A stretch of DNA of 21,901 nt from DASUPK01 sp036377415 (lineage in GTDB: Bacteria > Actinomycetota > Thermoleophilia > Solirubrobacterales > 70-9), in the NCBI GenBank assembly GCA_036377415.1, contig DASUYK010000109.1:1-21901 (forward strand), in the 5' to 3' direction. Positions 1 through 7,711 of the stretch are shown here, piece by piece; within the stretch, counting starts at the first letter, position 1; each line of letters opens with the position of its first letter. The notes below the pieces were generated by a model. It was given only the letters and a program-made list of their open reading frames with translations, was not told the origin of the DNA and made no database searches. The translations under genes were made by a program, and so were the position numbers.

Positions 1-1
1 G

Positions 2-406
2 CCGGCGAGGAAGCGGACCGTCGACTACGGCGGCGCCGTCAACCTGGTCGAGGCGGCGCAGGCGAACGAGATCTCCCGCTATGTGATGGTCAGCGCGATC
101 GGCACCAACCACCCGGAGCGCTGGTCCGGCGACATGGGTCCCTACTACGAGGCGAAAGCCGACGCGGACCGCTTCCTGATCGAGAGCGGCCTCGACTACA
201 CGATCGTCCGGCCCGGGAGGCTGACGAACGACCCGGGCACCGGCAAGGTGGAGGTCGCGGAGAACCTGGAGCGCTCCGGCTCGGTCACCCGCGTCGACGT
301 CGCGGCGGTGATCGCCGAGGTCCTCCTCGCCGAGAGCACGATCGGCAAGGGATTCGACCTGCTGAGCGGCGACACGCCGGTCGCCGACGCGGTCCGCTCG
401 CTGTAG
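2..406 (+). CDS. NAD(P)-binding SDR/NmrA-type protein, C-terminal part
   Basis: The frame is open from base 2 to the TAG at 404-406 and gives about 134 residues; the N-terminus with the Rossmann glycine motif lies outside the window. What is visible is the second half of an atypical short-chain dehydrogenase (SDR_a5/NmrA-like): a V-M-V-S-A-I strand where the catalytic Ser usually sits, then YYEAK matching the YxxxK signature with its Lys, then a strand with TIVRPGRLT typical of the region after the active site, and a C-terminal helix (VTRVDVAAVIAEVL) seen in sugar-nucleotide epimerase-like and NAD(P)H-binding family members. An internal ATG at base 83 is not the true start, because the family signature continues upstream of it. 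Substrate cannot be told. It is followed after 62 bases by the cyclase gene with no hairpin between, so readthrough is possible. Confidence 0.85.
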   Translation, partial: PARKRTVDYGGAVNLVEAAQANEISRYVMVSAIGTNHPERWSGDMGPYYEAKADADRFLIESGLDYTIVRPGRLTNDPGTGKVEVAENLERSGSVTRVDVAAVIAEVLLAESTIGKGFDLLSGDTPVADAVRSL

Positions 407-468
407 ACGCCTTAGATCGGCCTCATTCCCCCAGGCATTTCGTCCTCCTTCGATTTCGGAACAATTGG

Positions 469-2139
469 GTGCCGATCATGACCCAGCCGCTCACATGGCT
501 ATATCGGAAGCTCGGCCGCCACTACCCGGCTGTCTTCCTGGTCGTCGAGCTCCAGACCGCGTTCCTGGTCGCGCTCGGCGCGGTCGCCCTGTTCGGCTTC
601 TACTACGAGCTCTCCGGATCGGACTTCCTCACGGTCCTCGCGATCACCTGCGGGCTCACCGGGGTGGCGATCGTCTTCGTCCTCGCCCGCGTGCTCAAGC
701 GGATCCGTCCCCTGAAGGCATGGATCGGCGGCGAGCGCACTTCGGAGAGGGCGGCCGACGCCTGGGAGATCGCGGTGACCCTGCCGATGGAGCTGATCCG
801 CCGCGACTTCGGTGCCCCGATCGTGGTCACGGTCGCGACTGTGATCGCCTCGATCGCGGTGCTCGGCCTGAGCTGGCTCGCCTTCTTCCCGATCATCCTG
901 GCCTCGCTGCTCGCGGTCGCGTACGCCGCGACCCTGCACTATCTCGCGATCGAGCTCGCGATGCGGCCGATCCTCTTCGACATCGACGCGGAGCTGGATA
1001 CGCCCGTGCGAATCGACCGCCCGGTGGTCCCCCTCCGGGTGAAGCTGCTCGGTTCGCTCCCGCTTATCAACGTGATCACCGGGATCGTGGTCGCGGCCCT
1101 CACCTCGGAGGGGGGCGGGACGGATGCGCTCGGCGTCGACGTGCTGATCGCGCTCTTCGTCGCCTTCACGATCAGCTTTGAGCTCACCGTCCTGCTCACC
1201 CGCTCGATCCTCCGGCCGATCGAGGACCTCGAGGCGGCGACCGAGCGGATCCGCCAGGGGAGCTTCGACCGGCACGTTCCGATCACCACCTCCGATGAAT
1301 TCGGTGAGCTCTCCTCGGCCTTCAACCAGATGGTCGACGGGCTCGCCGAGCGCGAGCGGCTGCGCGAGGCATTCGGCACCTACCTGGACGAGGAGGTCGC
1401 CCAGCACCTGATCCGCGAGGACTTCGAGCCCCACGGTCACGAGATCGAGGTCTCGCTCGTGTTCTGCGACGTGAAGGACTTCACCACGGCGGCGGCGGTA
1501 TCGGGGGCGCCGGAGATCGTCTCCCGCCTGAACGAGCTCTTCGAGTGCATCGTCCCGATCGTCGCCCGCCACCGGGGACACATCGACCAGTTCATCGGCG
1601 ACGCCGTCCTCGCCGTGTTCGGCGCGCCGCAGCGGATGGACGACCACGCCGACCGCGCCGTGCAATGCGCGGTCGAGCTCGCGCGGACGATCAACAGCCG
1701 CAACCCGGGCGGGTTCGAGGTCGGGGTCGGGGTGAACTCCGGCACCGTCGTCGCCGGCTCGATCGGCGGCGCCGGCCGGCTCTCCTTCGGCGTGATCGGC
1801 GATCCGGTCAACCTCTGCTCGCGGGTCGAGGCGCTCACCCGCGAGACAGGCGACGCGGTCCTGATCACGGGCGAGACCCGCGCGCTTCTCTCCGAGACGA
1901 TCGAGGTGGAGCCCCGCGGCGCGCACGAGATTCGCGGCTACGACCGCAAGATCGAGCTGTATGCGCCGCTCGTCCCGGTCGCGCTCGGCACCGGGCCCGG
2001 AGAGGACGTGAAAGATCCGCTCGGGGACCCGGCCGTCGGCGGCCTCGGACGGCGCTCCCGGCCGGGCCCGGGGGTGGGACGCGCCGGCTCCCGCCAGGAC
2101 GGCGGGCTCGGGAAGACCCACACGCTGCCTGGCTCCTAG
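469..2139 (+). CDS. Membrane class III adenylate/guanylate cyclase with HAMP domain
   Basis: A protein of 556 residues. It has about six hydrophobic segments in the first 245 residues, a HAMP linker around 240-295 (RPIEDLEAATERIRQG, then EFGELSSAFNQM), and a class III cyclase homology domain around 325-490. This is the architecture of the mycobacterial Rv1318c/Rv1319c/Rv1320c/Rv3645 group, which make cAMP at the membrane. Metal-binding aspartates are present (D334 in FCDVKDFT, D378 in IGDAV), as are the transition-state pair N448 and R452 (PVNLCSRVE). The two purine-selecting positions are unusual: the usual Lys is Q374 (DQFIGD) and the usual Asp/Thr is G441 (FGVIGD), so nucleotide preference is uncertain. 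The last 55 residues are Gly/Pro/Arg-rich and probably disordered. Start is GTG 469 or the in-frame ATG 478; neither has a good ribosome site. Confidence 0.93.
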   Translation: MPIMTQPLTWLYRKLGRHYPAVFLVVELQTAFLVALGAVALFGFYYELSGSDFLTVLAITCGLTGVAIVFVLARVLKRIRPLKAWIGGERTSERAADAWEIAVTLPMELIRRDFGAPIVVTVATVIASIAVLGLSWLAFFPIILASLLAVAYAATLHYLAIELAMRPILFDIDAELDTPVRIDRPVVPLRVKLLGSLPLINVITGIVVAALTSEGGGTDALGVDVLIALFVAFTISFELTVLLTRSILRPIEDLEAATERIRQGSFDRHVPITTSDEFGELSSAFNQMVDGLAERERLREAFGTYLDEEVAQHLIREDFEPHGHEIEVSLVFCDVKDFTTAAAVSGAPEIVSRLNELFECIVPIVARHRGHIDQFIGDAVLAVFGAPQRMDDHADRAVQCAVELARTINSRNPGGFEVGVGVNSGTVVAGSIGGAGRLSFGVIGDPVNLCSRVEALTRETGDAVLITGETRALLSETIEVEPRGAHEIRGYDRKIELYAPLVPVALGTGPGEDVKDPLGDPAVGGLGRRSRPGPGVGRAGSRQDGGLGKTHTLPGS

Positions 2140-2184
2140 CGGCCCGTCGGCCGAGCCGTCCCAGCGCTGGCCGACGGAGAGTTG

Positions 2185-2219
2185 GTGGGCCGCCGCCCAT
2201 CCGGGAGGCGGCGGCCCAC
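2185..2219. terminator. Strong GC-rich hairpin after the cyclase gene
   Basis: A perfect 13-bp inverted repeat (arms 2185-2197 and 2207-2219, left arm GTGGGCCGCCGCC) with a 9-nt loop, 46 bases past the cyclase stop. There is no T-tract on either side, so it would be a U-less intrinsic terminator or an RNA-end stabiliser. The rest of the 2140-2362 gap shows only a possible -10 (TATCAC at 2351-2356) before the next gene. Confidence 0.6.
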
Positions 2220-2362
2220 GAACCCCCTAGGTCGGCCTCGATCCTGGCGAACCGGCGGGATTCTCACTAGAGGGAAATTCGGTATTTGCGCCAGCCCTTC
2301 CTCTTTCAGCTTCAGCACCGCCGAGAGCGCCGCCGCGATCCCGGCTCGGGTATCACTCAACC

Positions 2363-3127
2363 GTGGCCGGCGATGACGCACCGCTCGATCCGCCGAAGGG
2401 AGTCCCGGATGAGGCCCTCGATCGCCTCTTCCGGGGCCCGCTCGAGGAGTTCACCGCGGAGCGGAATGCGCTCGCAAAGTCGCTTCGCTCCGACGGCGAG
2501 GCGAACGCTGCCGACTGGGTGGAGGGACTGAGGAAGCCCACCCGCGGCGCCTGGCTCGTCAATCAGCTCTCGGCCCGGAAGGCCGAAGAGGTGGGGTCCC
2601 TGCTCGACGTCGGCGGCGCGCTCCGTGCCGCCCAGGAGGAGATGCTCGCCGGATCGGCCGACCGGGAGAAGCTCCGCGAGGCCGCCCGGCGCGAGCGTGA
2701 GTCGATCGACTCGCTCCTTCGGACGGCCGAGGCGATCGGTCGCGAGCACGGGGTCGGCTCCCAGATCCTCACCAGGGTGGGGGAGACGCTCCAGGCCGCC
2801 TCCGGCGACCCTGAGGTGGCTGCCGCGATCGAGCGCGGCCGGCTCATCCGGGAGCAGCGGGCGGCATCGGTCGGGCTGATCGGATCCGCGCCGGCCCCGC
2901 CGGTGCGAAAGGGGAAGCGGGACGACGCGGCCGCGGAGCGTCGCGTTCGTCAGCAGGCGAAGCGCCGCCAGGCGGCGGAGCGAAAGCTCGCCGCTGCCGA
3001 GCGAACGCTCGAGCGCGAACGGGCCGCCCTCGTGCGCGCCCGCGAGAAGGTCGAGGAGTCCGAGCGGCGGGTCCACGCGGCGGAGCTCGACGCGAACGCC
3101 GCCCGCCGCGCCCTCGACGAGGTCTAG
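2363..3127 (+). CDS. Conserved actinobacterial coiled-coil protein of unknown function
   Basis: A 254-residue protein with no signal peptide or membrane segment. The N-terminal half carries a pattern I recognise from unnamed actinobacterial proteins: a short acidic start, PLEEFTAERNALAKSLR, then LRKPTRGAWLVNQLSAR, then a helix-rich stretch. The C-terminal part, about residues 190-254, is an uninterrupted Arg/Ala/Glu-rich coiled coil (RQQAKRRQAAERKLAAAERT and on). It is probably a soluble, elongated helical protein; nothing shows a catalytic site. The GTG start at 2363 was chosen because the conserved N-terminus begins right after it, and TATCAC ends 6 nt upstream, which would fit leaderless transcription. 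No operon partner is clear: a hairpin stands upstream and a separate promoter stands downstream. Confidence 0.8.
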   Translation: MAGDDAPLDPPKGVPDEALDRLFRGPLEEFTAERNALAKSLRSDGEANAADWVEGLRKPTRGAWLVNQLSARKAEEVGSLLDVGGALRAAQEEMLAGSADREKLREAARRERESIDSLLRTAEAIGREHGVGSQILTRVGETLQAASGDPEVAAAIERGRLIREQRAASVGLIGSAPAPPVRKGKRDDAAAERRVRQQAKRRQAAERKLAAAERTLERERAALVRAREKVEESERRVHAAELDANAARRALDEV

Positions 3128-3176
3128 GAGGATCGCGAGAAGACCGCGCGGCAGCTCGTTCGCTGGGTGGCTCGGA

Positions 3177-3182
3177 TAGGCT
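3177..3182 (+). promoter_or_regulatory. Leaderless-type -10 box (TAGGCT) for the leader ORF
   Basis: TAGGCT is followed by exactly 7 nt and then ATG at 3190. In actinobacteria a TANNNT box puts the RNA start 6-8 nt downstream, so the transcript would begin at this ATG. No convincing -35 is visible. Confidence 0.5.
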
Positions 3183-3189
3183 CGCCGCC

Positions 3190-3255
3190 ATGGGGCAGCG
3201 AGCCGTCGCAAGAAGGTCGAGGGGAGCGACTGAACTCGGCCCGCGGGGGGCATGA
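3190..3255 (+). CDS. 21-codon leader ORF coupled to the ATP-grasp gene
   Basis: A short ORF from ATG 3190 to TGA 3253-3255. It begins MGQRAVARRSRG and ends ELGPRGA, so it is basic at first and has no hydrophobic segment. Two things support it over chance: a TANNNT box sits exactly 7 nt before the ATG, and its stop overlaps the next start as ATGA (3252-3255), the usual arrangement for translational coupling. It has no run of one amino acid like a classical attenuation leader. It could simply be a leaderless entry point that delivers ribosomes to the ATP-grasp gene, a regulatory uORF, or a coincidence. I do not recognise the peptide. Confidence 0.45.
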   Translation: MGQRAVARRSRGATELGPRGA

Positions 3256-4673
3256 GACAGGGGCAGATGGTGGGAGGGTCGATCGATGGCAAGGACGCCG
3301 CGCCATACGTCCCCGACGGATTCGACGAGGCGATCGATGCCGAGCGCGGACCGCGGGGCGCCTACGCGGAGCTGCTTCCGGCGCTCGAGGAGCTCGACCT
3401 CGACCAGGCCGCCGACGGCATCCGGGATCACCTGCGCACTCACGGCGTCGACTTCAAGGGAGACGAGGGGCCGGAGGAGTTCCCGCTCGACGTCGTCCCG
3501 AGGGTGCTGAGCGCCGCCGAGTGGGACGAGCTCGAGCGGGGTCTTCGCCAGCGCGCCCGCGCGCTCAACGAGTTCATCCGCGACACCTACACCGAGCAGC
3601 GGATCGTCCGCGAGGGAGCGATCCCGACCCGGGTGATCGAGACCTCCGAGAACCTCGAGCCGGAGATGATGGGGGTCGAGGTGCGCGGGCAGCGCGCGCC
3701 GGTGATCGGCTTCGACATCGTCCGCGGCGATGACGGCGCCTTCCGAATCCTCGAGGACAATGCCCTGAACCCCTCCGGGATCGCCTACGCCCTGGCGGCC
3801 CGGACCGCGATCGACGCCTTGGTCCCCCTCCAGCCGCCCACCGAGCGCCGCGACATCGCCTTCGCGGTCGAGCTGCTCGGACGGGTGCTCCGCGCCGCGT
3901 CGCCCGACGGGGACGATCCCTCAATGGCGCTGATCTCCGAGGGCGAGGAGAACGGCGCCTGGTTCGAGCACGTCGCGCTCGCTGAGCGGCTCGGGATCCC
4001 GATCGTCGATCCAGAGGACCTCGAGGTTCGCGACGGGCGGCTCTACGGAGCCCCGTCCGGCGAGGAGCCGATCGCGCTCCAGGTGATCTACCTGCGCGAC
4101 AACGTCGCCAAGCTCCGCGACGAGAACGGCGATCCGACCTGGCAGCACGAGTTGCTCGAGCCGGTCAGGCGCGGCACCCTCGGTACGGTGAGCTCCTTCG
4201 GCTCCGGCGTCGGCGACGACAAGCTCACCCACGCCTACTCCGAGGAGCTGATCCGCTTCTACCTCGGGGAGGAGCCGATCATCCCGACCGTCCGGACCTA
4301 CGACATGGCGGTGACCGAGGCGCGCGAGCAGGTGTTCGAGCGGATCGACGAGATGGTGGTGAAGCCGCGGGCGGAGCTGGGGGGAAGGGGAGTGGTGATC
4401 GGCAAGCACGCAACCGCCGAGGAGCGCGAGGAGGTGATCCGCCTTGCGCGCGAAACGCCCGAGGACTACGTCGCCCAGGAGACGATCCGGCTCTCGACCC
4501 ATCCGACCTGGTGCGACGGCCGGCTCGAGCCGCGACACATCGACCTGCGCGCGTACGCATATGGAGAGGAGATCGCCCCGGGCGGACTCACCCGGGTGGC
4601 GCTCGAGCGCGGCTCGCTGATCGTCAACAGCACCCAGGGCGGGGGGGCCAAGGACACCTGGGTTTTGGCGTAG
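3252..4673 (+). CDS. Circularly permuted type 2 ATP-grasp protein
   Basis: A 473-residue protein matching the circularly permuted ATP-grasp family (CP_ATPgrasp_2; older names DUF404/DUF407). These are presumed ATP-dependent carboxylate-amine ligases of peptide-bond-forming type whose substrates are mostly unknown. Family landmarks appear in order: LEDNALNPSGIAYAL near residues 167-180, an ENGAWFEH segment, GTVSSFGSGVGDDKLTHAY, YLGEEPIIPTVRTY, a nucleotide-binding strand MVVKPRAELGGRGVVIG with K371, then EPRHIDLR, and the closing NSTQGGGAKDTWVL. Length is normal. Usual partners (the alpha-E domain protein, a transglutaminase-like protease and a proteasome-type peptidase) are absent here. ATG 3252 overlaps the stop of the leader ORF; ATG 3267 is a possible alternative start. 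The TAG stop is part of the -10 box of the next gene. Confidence 0.92.
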   Translation: MRQGQMVGGSIDGKDAAPYVPDGFDEAIDAERGPRGAYAELLPALEELDLDQAADGIRDHLRTHGVDFKGDEGPEEFPLDVVPRVLSAAEWDELERGLRQRARALNEFIRDTYTEQRIVREGAIPTRVIETSENLEPEMMGVEVRGQRAPVIGFDIVRGDDGAFRILEDNALNPSGIAYALAARTAIDALVPLQPPTERRDIAFAVELLGRVLRAASPDGDDPSMALISEGEENGAWFEHVALAERLGIPIVDPEDLEVRDGRLYGAPSGEEPIALQVIYLRDNVAKLRDENGDPTWQHELLEPVRRGTLGTVSSFGSGVGDDKLTHAYSEELIRFYLGEEPIIPTVRTYDMAVTEAREQVFERIDEMVVKPRAELGGRGVVIGKHATAEEREEVIRLARETPEDYVAQETIRLSTHPTWCDGRLEPRHIDLRAYAYGEEIAPGGLTRVALERGSLIVNSTQGGGAKDTWVLA

Positions 4674-4676
4674 TCT
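4671..4676 (+). promoter_or_regulatory. Leaderless -10 box (TAGTCT) overlapping a stop codon
   Basis: TAGTCT is followed by 7 nt and ATG 4684. Its first three bases are the stop codon of the ATP-grasp gene, so termination of one gene and promotion of the next share the same bases. Confidence 0.5.
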
Positions 4677-4683
4677 CGACTCG

Positions 4684-6348
4684 ATGGCGACGGAGCAGGC
4701 TGAGGAGACCGAGGACCGGGCCGCCAAGAACGGGGGCGGGGTCCACGGCGGGCGGCTGGTAGCCCAGGCGATGCGGAGCCGTGAGGTCTCGAAGCTCTTC
4801 ACCCTCTCCGGCGGCCACCTCTTCTCGATCTACGACGGATGCAAGGAGGAGGGGGTCGACGTGATCGATGCCCGCCACGAGCAGTCCGCCGCGTTCGCCG
4901 CGATCGGCTGGGCGAAGGCCACTCGCGAGCCGGGGATCTGCGCGCTCACCGCCGGCTGCGGCGTCACCAACGGGATGAGCGCGATCGCCTCCGCGCAGGC
5001 CGACGGGGTGCCGCTCGTCGCGCTCGGTGGGCGCGCCCCCGAGATGCGCTGGGGCGCTGGCTCGCTCCAGGAGATCGACCACCTCCCGTTCATGAAGCCG
5101 CTGGTCAAGTCCGCCCAGACCGTGAAGGACCCGGCGAAGATCGCTCGGAGCACCGCCGAGGCGATCGACGCCGCGTCGACACCGCCCTTCGGCCCGACCT
5201 TCGTCGACTATCCGATGGACGTCGTCTTCTCCCACGCCGAGCCGGAGATCCCCGATCCGCCCGCCCAGTCCGACCGCCCCGCCGAGGGCGTGGAGGAGGC
5301 GGCGAAGCTGCTCGCGGAGGCGGAGCGCCCGGCGATCATGGCGGGGACCAACCTCTACTGGGCTCAGGGGGAGTCGGAGCTCCGCGAGCTCGCCGAAACG
5401 CTCGGGATCCCGGTCTTCCTCAATGGGCTCGGCCGGGGCTGCATGCCGCCCGACCACGAGCTCTACTTCGCCCGCGCCCGGGCCGCCGGGCTTGGCGGCT
5501 GCGACGTCGCCCTGGTGATCGGGGTGCCGCTCGACTTCCGGCTCGGGTTCGGAGGTTCGATCGCCGAGGATGCGACGCTGATCCAGCTCGACTTCGGCCT
5601 GCCCGGCCTCGAGCGCTCGCGCCAGCCCGACCTCGCGCTCGCCGGCGACATCGGCGCGACCCTGACTGCGATCCGCCAGTCGGCCCCCGCCGATCCGAAG
5701 CGGACCGCCCGCTGGGTCGAGGAGCTCCGAAAGACCGAGACCGAGAAGCGTGCGGAGGAGCAGGAGATGCTCGACGACGACCGCTCGCCGCTCCATCCGA
5801 TGCGGGTCTACCGCGAGCTAGGCGACTTCCTCGAGCGCGACGCGATCGTCGTCGGCGACGGCGGCGACTTCGTCAGTTTCGCCGGCCGGGTCTGGGAGAC
5901 CTGGGAGCCCGGGACTTGGATGGACCCCGGCCCCTACGGCTGCCTCGGCGCCGGTCCGGGCCAGGCGATCGGCGCGAAGCTCGCCCACCCCGAGCGTCAG
6001 GTCTGCCTGCTGCTCGGCGACGGCGCCTTCGGCTTCTCAGGAATGGAGTTCGACACGATGGCCCGCCACAACCTGCCGATCGTCGCCGTGATCGGGAACA
6101 ACGGGATCTGGGCCCTCGAGCACCACCCGATGAAGTTCCTCTACGGGTACTCGATCGCCGCCGAGCTCCGGCCCGAGACCCGCTACGACGAGGTCGTCTC
6201 GGCGCTCGGCTGCCATGGCGAGCTGGTCCGCTCCCCCGATGAGCTCCGCCCGGCGCTCGACCGCGCCTTCGCCTCCGGCAAGCCCGCGCTCGTGAACGTG
6301 ATCACCGACCCCGAGGTGGTCTACCCGCGCAAGGCGAACCTGGCGTAG
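4684..6348 (+). CDS. ilvG: ThDP-dependent acetolactate synthase-like enzyme, IlvG type
   Basis: A 554-residue thiamine-diphosphate enzyme, full length. It resembles mycobacterial IlvG (Rv1820) as I recall that sequence, from the N-terminus (FTLSGGHLFSIYDGCKEEG) to the end (ITDPEVVYPRKANLA). The N-terminal PYR domain holds the cofactor-activating glutamate E66 in DARHEQSAAFAA. A central domain follows with VALGGRAPEMRWGAGSLQEI and later VPLDFRLGFGG. The C-terminal PP domain has the ThDP/Mg motif GDGAFGFSG starting at G445-D446 and closing with the Asn pair at 472-473. The expected reaction is decarboxylation of pyruvate or another 2-oxo acid with C-C bond formation. Members of this branch lack proof of a biosynthetic role, and no IlvN regulatory subunit or ilvC lies nearby, so a catabolic or side role is possible. 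It starts 10 bases after the ATP-grasp stop but has its own leaderless promoter. Confidence 0.9.
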   Translation: MATEQAEETEDRAAKNGGGVHGGRLVAQAMRSREVSKLFTLSGGHLFSIYDGCKEEGVDVIDARHEQSAAFAAIGWAKATREPGICALTAGCGVTNGMSAIASAQADGVPLVALGGRAPEMRWGAGSLQEIDHLPFMKPLVKSAQTVKDPAKIARSTAEAIDAASTPPFGPTFVDYPMDVVFSHAEPEIPDPPAQSDRPAEGVEEAAKLLAEAERPAIMAGTNLYWAQGESELRELAETLGIPVFLNGLGRGCMPPDHELYFARARAAGLGGCDVALVIGVPLDFRLGFGGSIAEDATLIQLDFGLPGLERSRQPDLALAGDIGATLTAIRQSAPADPKRTARWVEELRKTETEKRAEEQEMLDDDRSPLHPMRVYRELGDFLERDAIVVGDGGDFVSFAGRVWETWEPGTWMDPGPYGCLGAGPGQAIGAKLAHPERQVCLLLGDGAFGFSGMEFDTMARHNLPIVAVIGNNGIWALEHHPMKFLYGYSIAAELRPETRYDEVVSALGCHGELVRSPDELRPALDRAFASGKPALVNVITDPEVVYPRKANLA

Positions 6349-6362
6349 GTGGCTGGCGGGCG

Positions 6363-7289
6363 GTGGCCGGCAGAGCGTTAGTAACCGGGGCGACCGGATT
6401 CATCGGCGGACGGCTCGCGCGCGGGCTGGCCGAGCGGGGATGGCGGGTGCGCTGCCTCGTCCGCAACCGCGGGCGGGCCAAAGACCTCGAGGAGCTCGGT
6501 CTCGAGGTCGTCGAGGGCGATGTCCTCGACCCGGAGAGCATCCACAGCGCGGGCGAGGGCGTCGCCGCCGCTTACTACCTGGTCCACTCGATGGGCCGCG
6601 GCGGTGGGGGAGACTTCGAGGAGCGCGACCGGCGCGCCGCCCGCAACTTCGCTCGGATGGCGTCCGAGGACGGGGTGCCGATGGTCGTCTACCTCGGCGG
6701 GCTCGGGGACAACCCCGAGTCCTCGCACCTCGCGAGCCGCCACCGGACCGCCGAGATCCTCGCCGCGGAGGGCCCGCCGCTCACCTACTTCCGCGCGGGG
6801 ATGGTGGTGGGGGCGGGGAGCGAGTCCTACCGGACGCTCCGCTACCTGGTCCAGCGGCTGCCCGCGATGATCGCGCCGGCCTGGCTATCCACGCCGACCC
6901 AGCCGATCGGGATCGACGACGTGATCGACTACCTGGCGGCGGCGCCCGACGTGGAGAGCTCGATCGGCCGCGAGGTGCAGATCGGCGGTCCGGACGTGCT
7001 CACCTACGGCGAGATGCTCGACGCGATGGCCGACGCGCTCGGCGTTCGCAGGCGGCCGAAGGTGCCGATCCCCCTGCTCACTCCCTGGCTCTCATCTCTG
7101 TGGATCGGCCTGGTCACCCCGGTCGACGCGGGGGTCGCACGGCCGCTGATCGAGGGTCTCTCGACCCCGACGACGGTCACCGATCCCGCAGCCGCCCAGG
7201 CATTCGGGATCGATCCGATCCCGTTTGCCGAGGCACTCCGCCGTGCTCTCGAGAAGGACCCGGAGTACCACGGATCGGCGACCGGCTAG
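6363..7289 (+). CDS. NAD(P)-binding SDR (YbjT/NmrA-like, atypical)
   Basis: A 308-residue Rossmann protein. The N-terminus has the dinucleotide motif GATGFIGG (residues 8-15) after a beta strand, followed by VRCLVRNRGRAKDL, a likely NADP-binding Arg-rich turn. Then come GDVLDPES, AAYYLVHSMG and VVYLGGLGD; the last replaces the usual catalytic Ser/Tyr region. No YxxxK is present at the expected place (the sequence reads SRHRTAEIL), which fits the atypical SDR_a5 branch, often binding but not classical dehydrogenases. The C-terminus includes GGPDVLTYGEMLDAMA and LLTPWLSSLWIGLVTPV, typical of the branch that in other bacteria carries a DUF2867 tail; that tail is absent here. GTG 6363 lies 14 bases after the ilvG stop, with GGCGGGCGG just upstream, and no TANNNT box, so cotranscription with ilvG is likely. 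Confidence 0.88.
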   Translation: MAGRALVTGATGFIGGRLARGLAERGWRVRCLVRNRGRAKDLEELGLEVVEGDVLDPESIHSAGEGVAAAYYLVHSMGRGGGGDFEERDRRAARNFARMASEDGVPMVVYLGGLGDNPESSHLASRHRTAEILAAEGPPLTYFRAGMVVGAGSESYRTLRYLVQRLPAMIAPAWLSTPTQPIGIDDVIDYLAAAPDVESSIGREVQIGGPDVLTYGEMLDAMADALGVRRRPKVPIPLLTPWLSSLWIGLVTPVDAGVARPLIEGLSTPTTVTDPAAAQAFGIDPIPFAEALRRALEKDPEYHGSATG

Positions 7290-7317
7290 GACGTCGGCGG
7301 CGGGAGCAAGGCGCAGG

Positions 7318-7323
7318 TAATCT
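7318..7323 (+). promoter_or_regulatory. Leaderless -10 box (TAATCT) for the DUF5661 gene
   Basis: TAATCT is followed by exactly 7 nt and then ATG 7331. No Shine-Dalgarno lies between, which agrees with a transcript that begins at the start codon. Confidence 0.5.
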
Positions 7324-7330
7324 CACGTCG

Positions 7331-7612
7331 ATGGGCCCCGAGCAGCAATTCACGGCGGAGGAGGCGAAGCGGGTCGGCGAGCAGATCGGGATCGACTGGG
7401 AGAGCGCGCCGTTCGACGTCGAGCAGTTCCGGATCGGGATGGAGGTCGAGCTCGAGCACGGCACACTGGATTCGGCGACGAACGTCACCGATGATGATCC
7501 GATCGTCACCGGCAAGATCGCGCTCGCCCACCTGAACGAGTTCGCCGACTACTACGTCCGCCTCCAGAAGATGGAGGCGGAGGCCGAAGCGGACGCCGGC
7601 TCCCAGGGCTAG
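7331..7612 (+). CDS. DUF5661 family protein
   Basis: A 93-residue protein. It matches the small DUF5661 family: EEAKRVGEQIGIDWESAPFD, then FRIGMEVELEHGTLD, TNVTDDDPIVTGKIALAHL, NEFADYYVRL, and an acidic tail. The function of the family is not known; the conserved E/H/D-rich core (VELEHG, ALAHLNE) could bind a metal or a partner, but that is inference. No signal peptide or membrane segment is seen. The frame stays open far upstream on the plus strand, but that part is a shadow of the SDR gene; the ATG at 7331 is chosen because the family begins there and because a TANNNT box is placed 7 nt before it. A hairpin follows the stop after 28 bases. Confidence 0.85.
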   Translation: MGPEQQFTAEEAKRVGEQIGIDWESAPFDVEQFRIGMEVELEHGTLDSATNVTDDDPIVTGKIALAHLNEFADYYVRLQKMEAEAEADAGSQG

Positions 7613-7640
7613 ACCGAGGCCGGTCCGGATGCTCGGTACA

Positions 7641-7684
7641 CCGCCCCCCCGGTCCTCGCCATCCGGGCACGAACCGGGGGGCGG
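7641..7684. terminator. Hairpin between convergent genes
   Basis: Arms 7641-7653 (CCGCCCCCCCGGT) and 7673-7684 (ACCGGGGGGCGG) pair with a single bulged C around a 19-nt loop. It lies between the DUF5661 gene and the micro-ORF on the opposite strand, so it can serve both. There is no T-tract. Confidence 0.55.
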
Positions 7685-7711
7685 GGCAAGCTACCTGTCC
7701 CGCCTGGCCGG

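Noticed and set aside
499..2121. A 540-residue open frame on the minus strand opposite the cyclase gene
   Set aside because: It is Arg/Asp/Glu/Gly-rich with no family likeness, as expected for the mirror of a GC-rich gene; the plus strand has clear cyclase motifs.
2136..2381. Minus-strand ORF with a helical stretch (GIAAALSAVLKLKEEGLAQI)
   Set aside because: The segment looks protein-like and could be a relic, but it runs through the hairpin into low-complexity Arg/Pro sequence and I recognise no family. Too weak to list as a gene.
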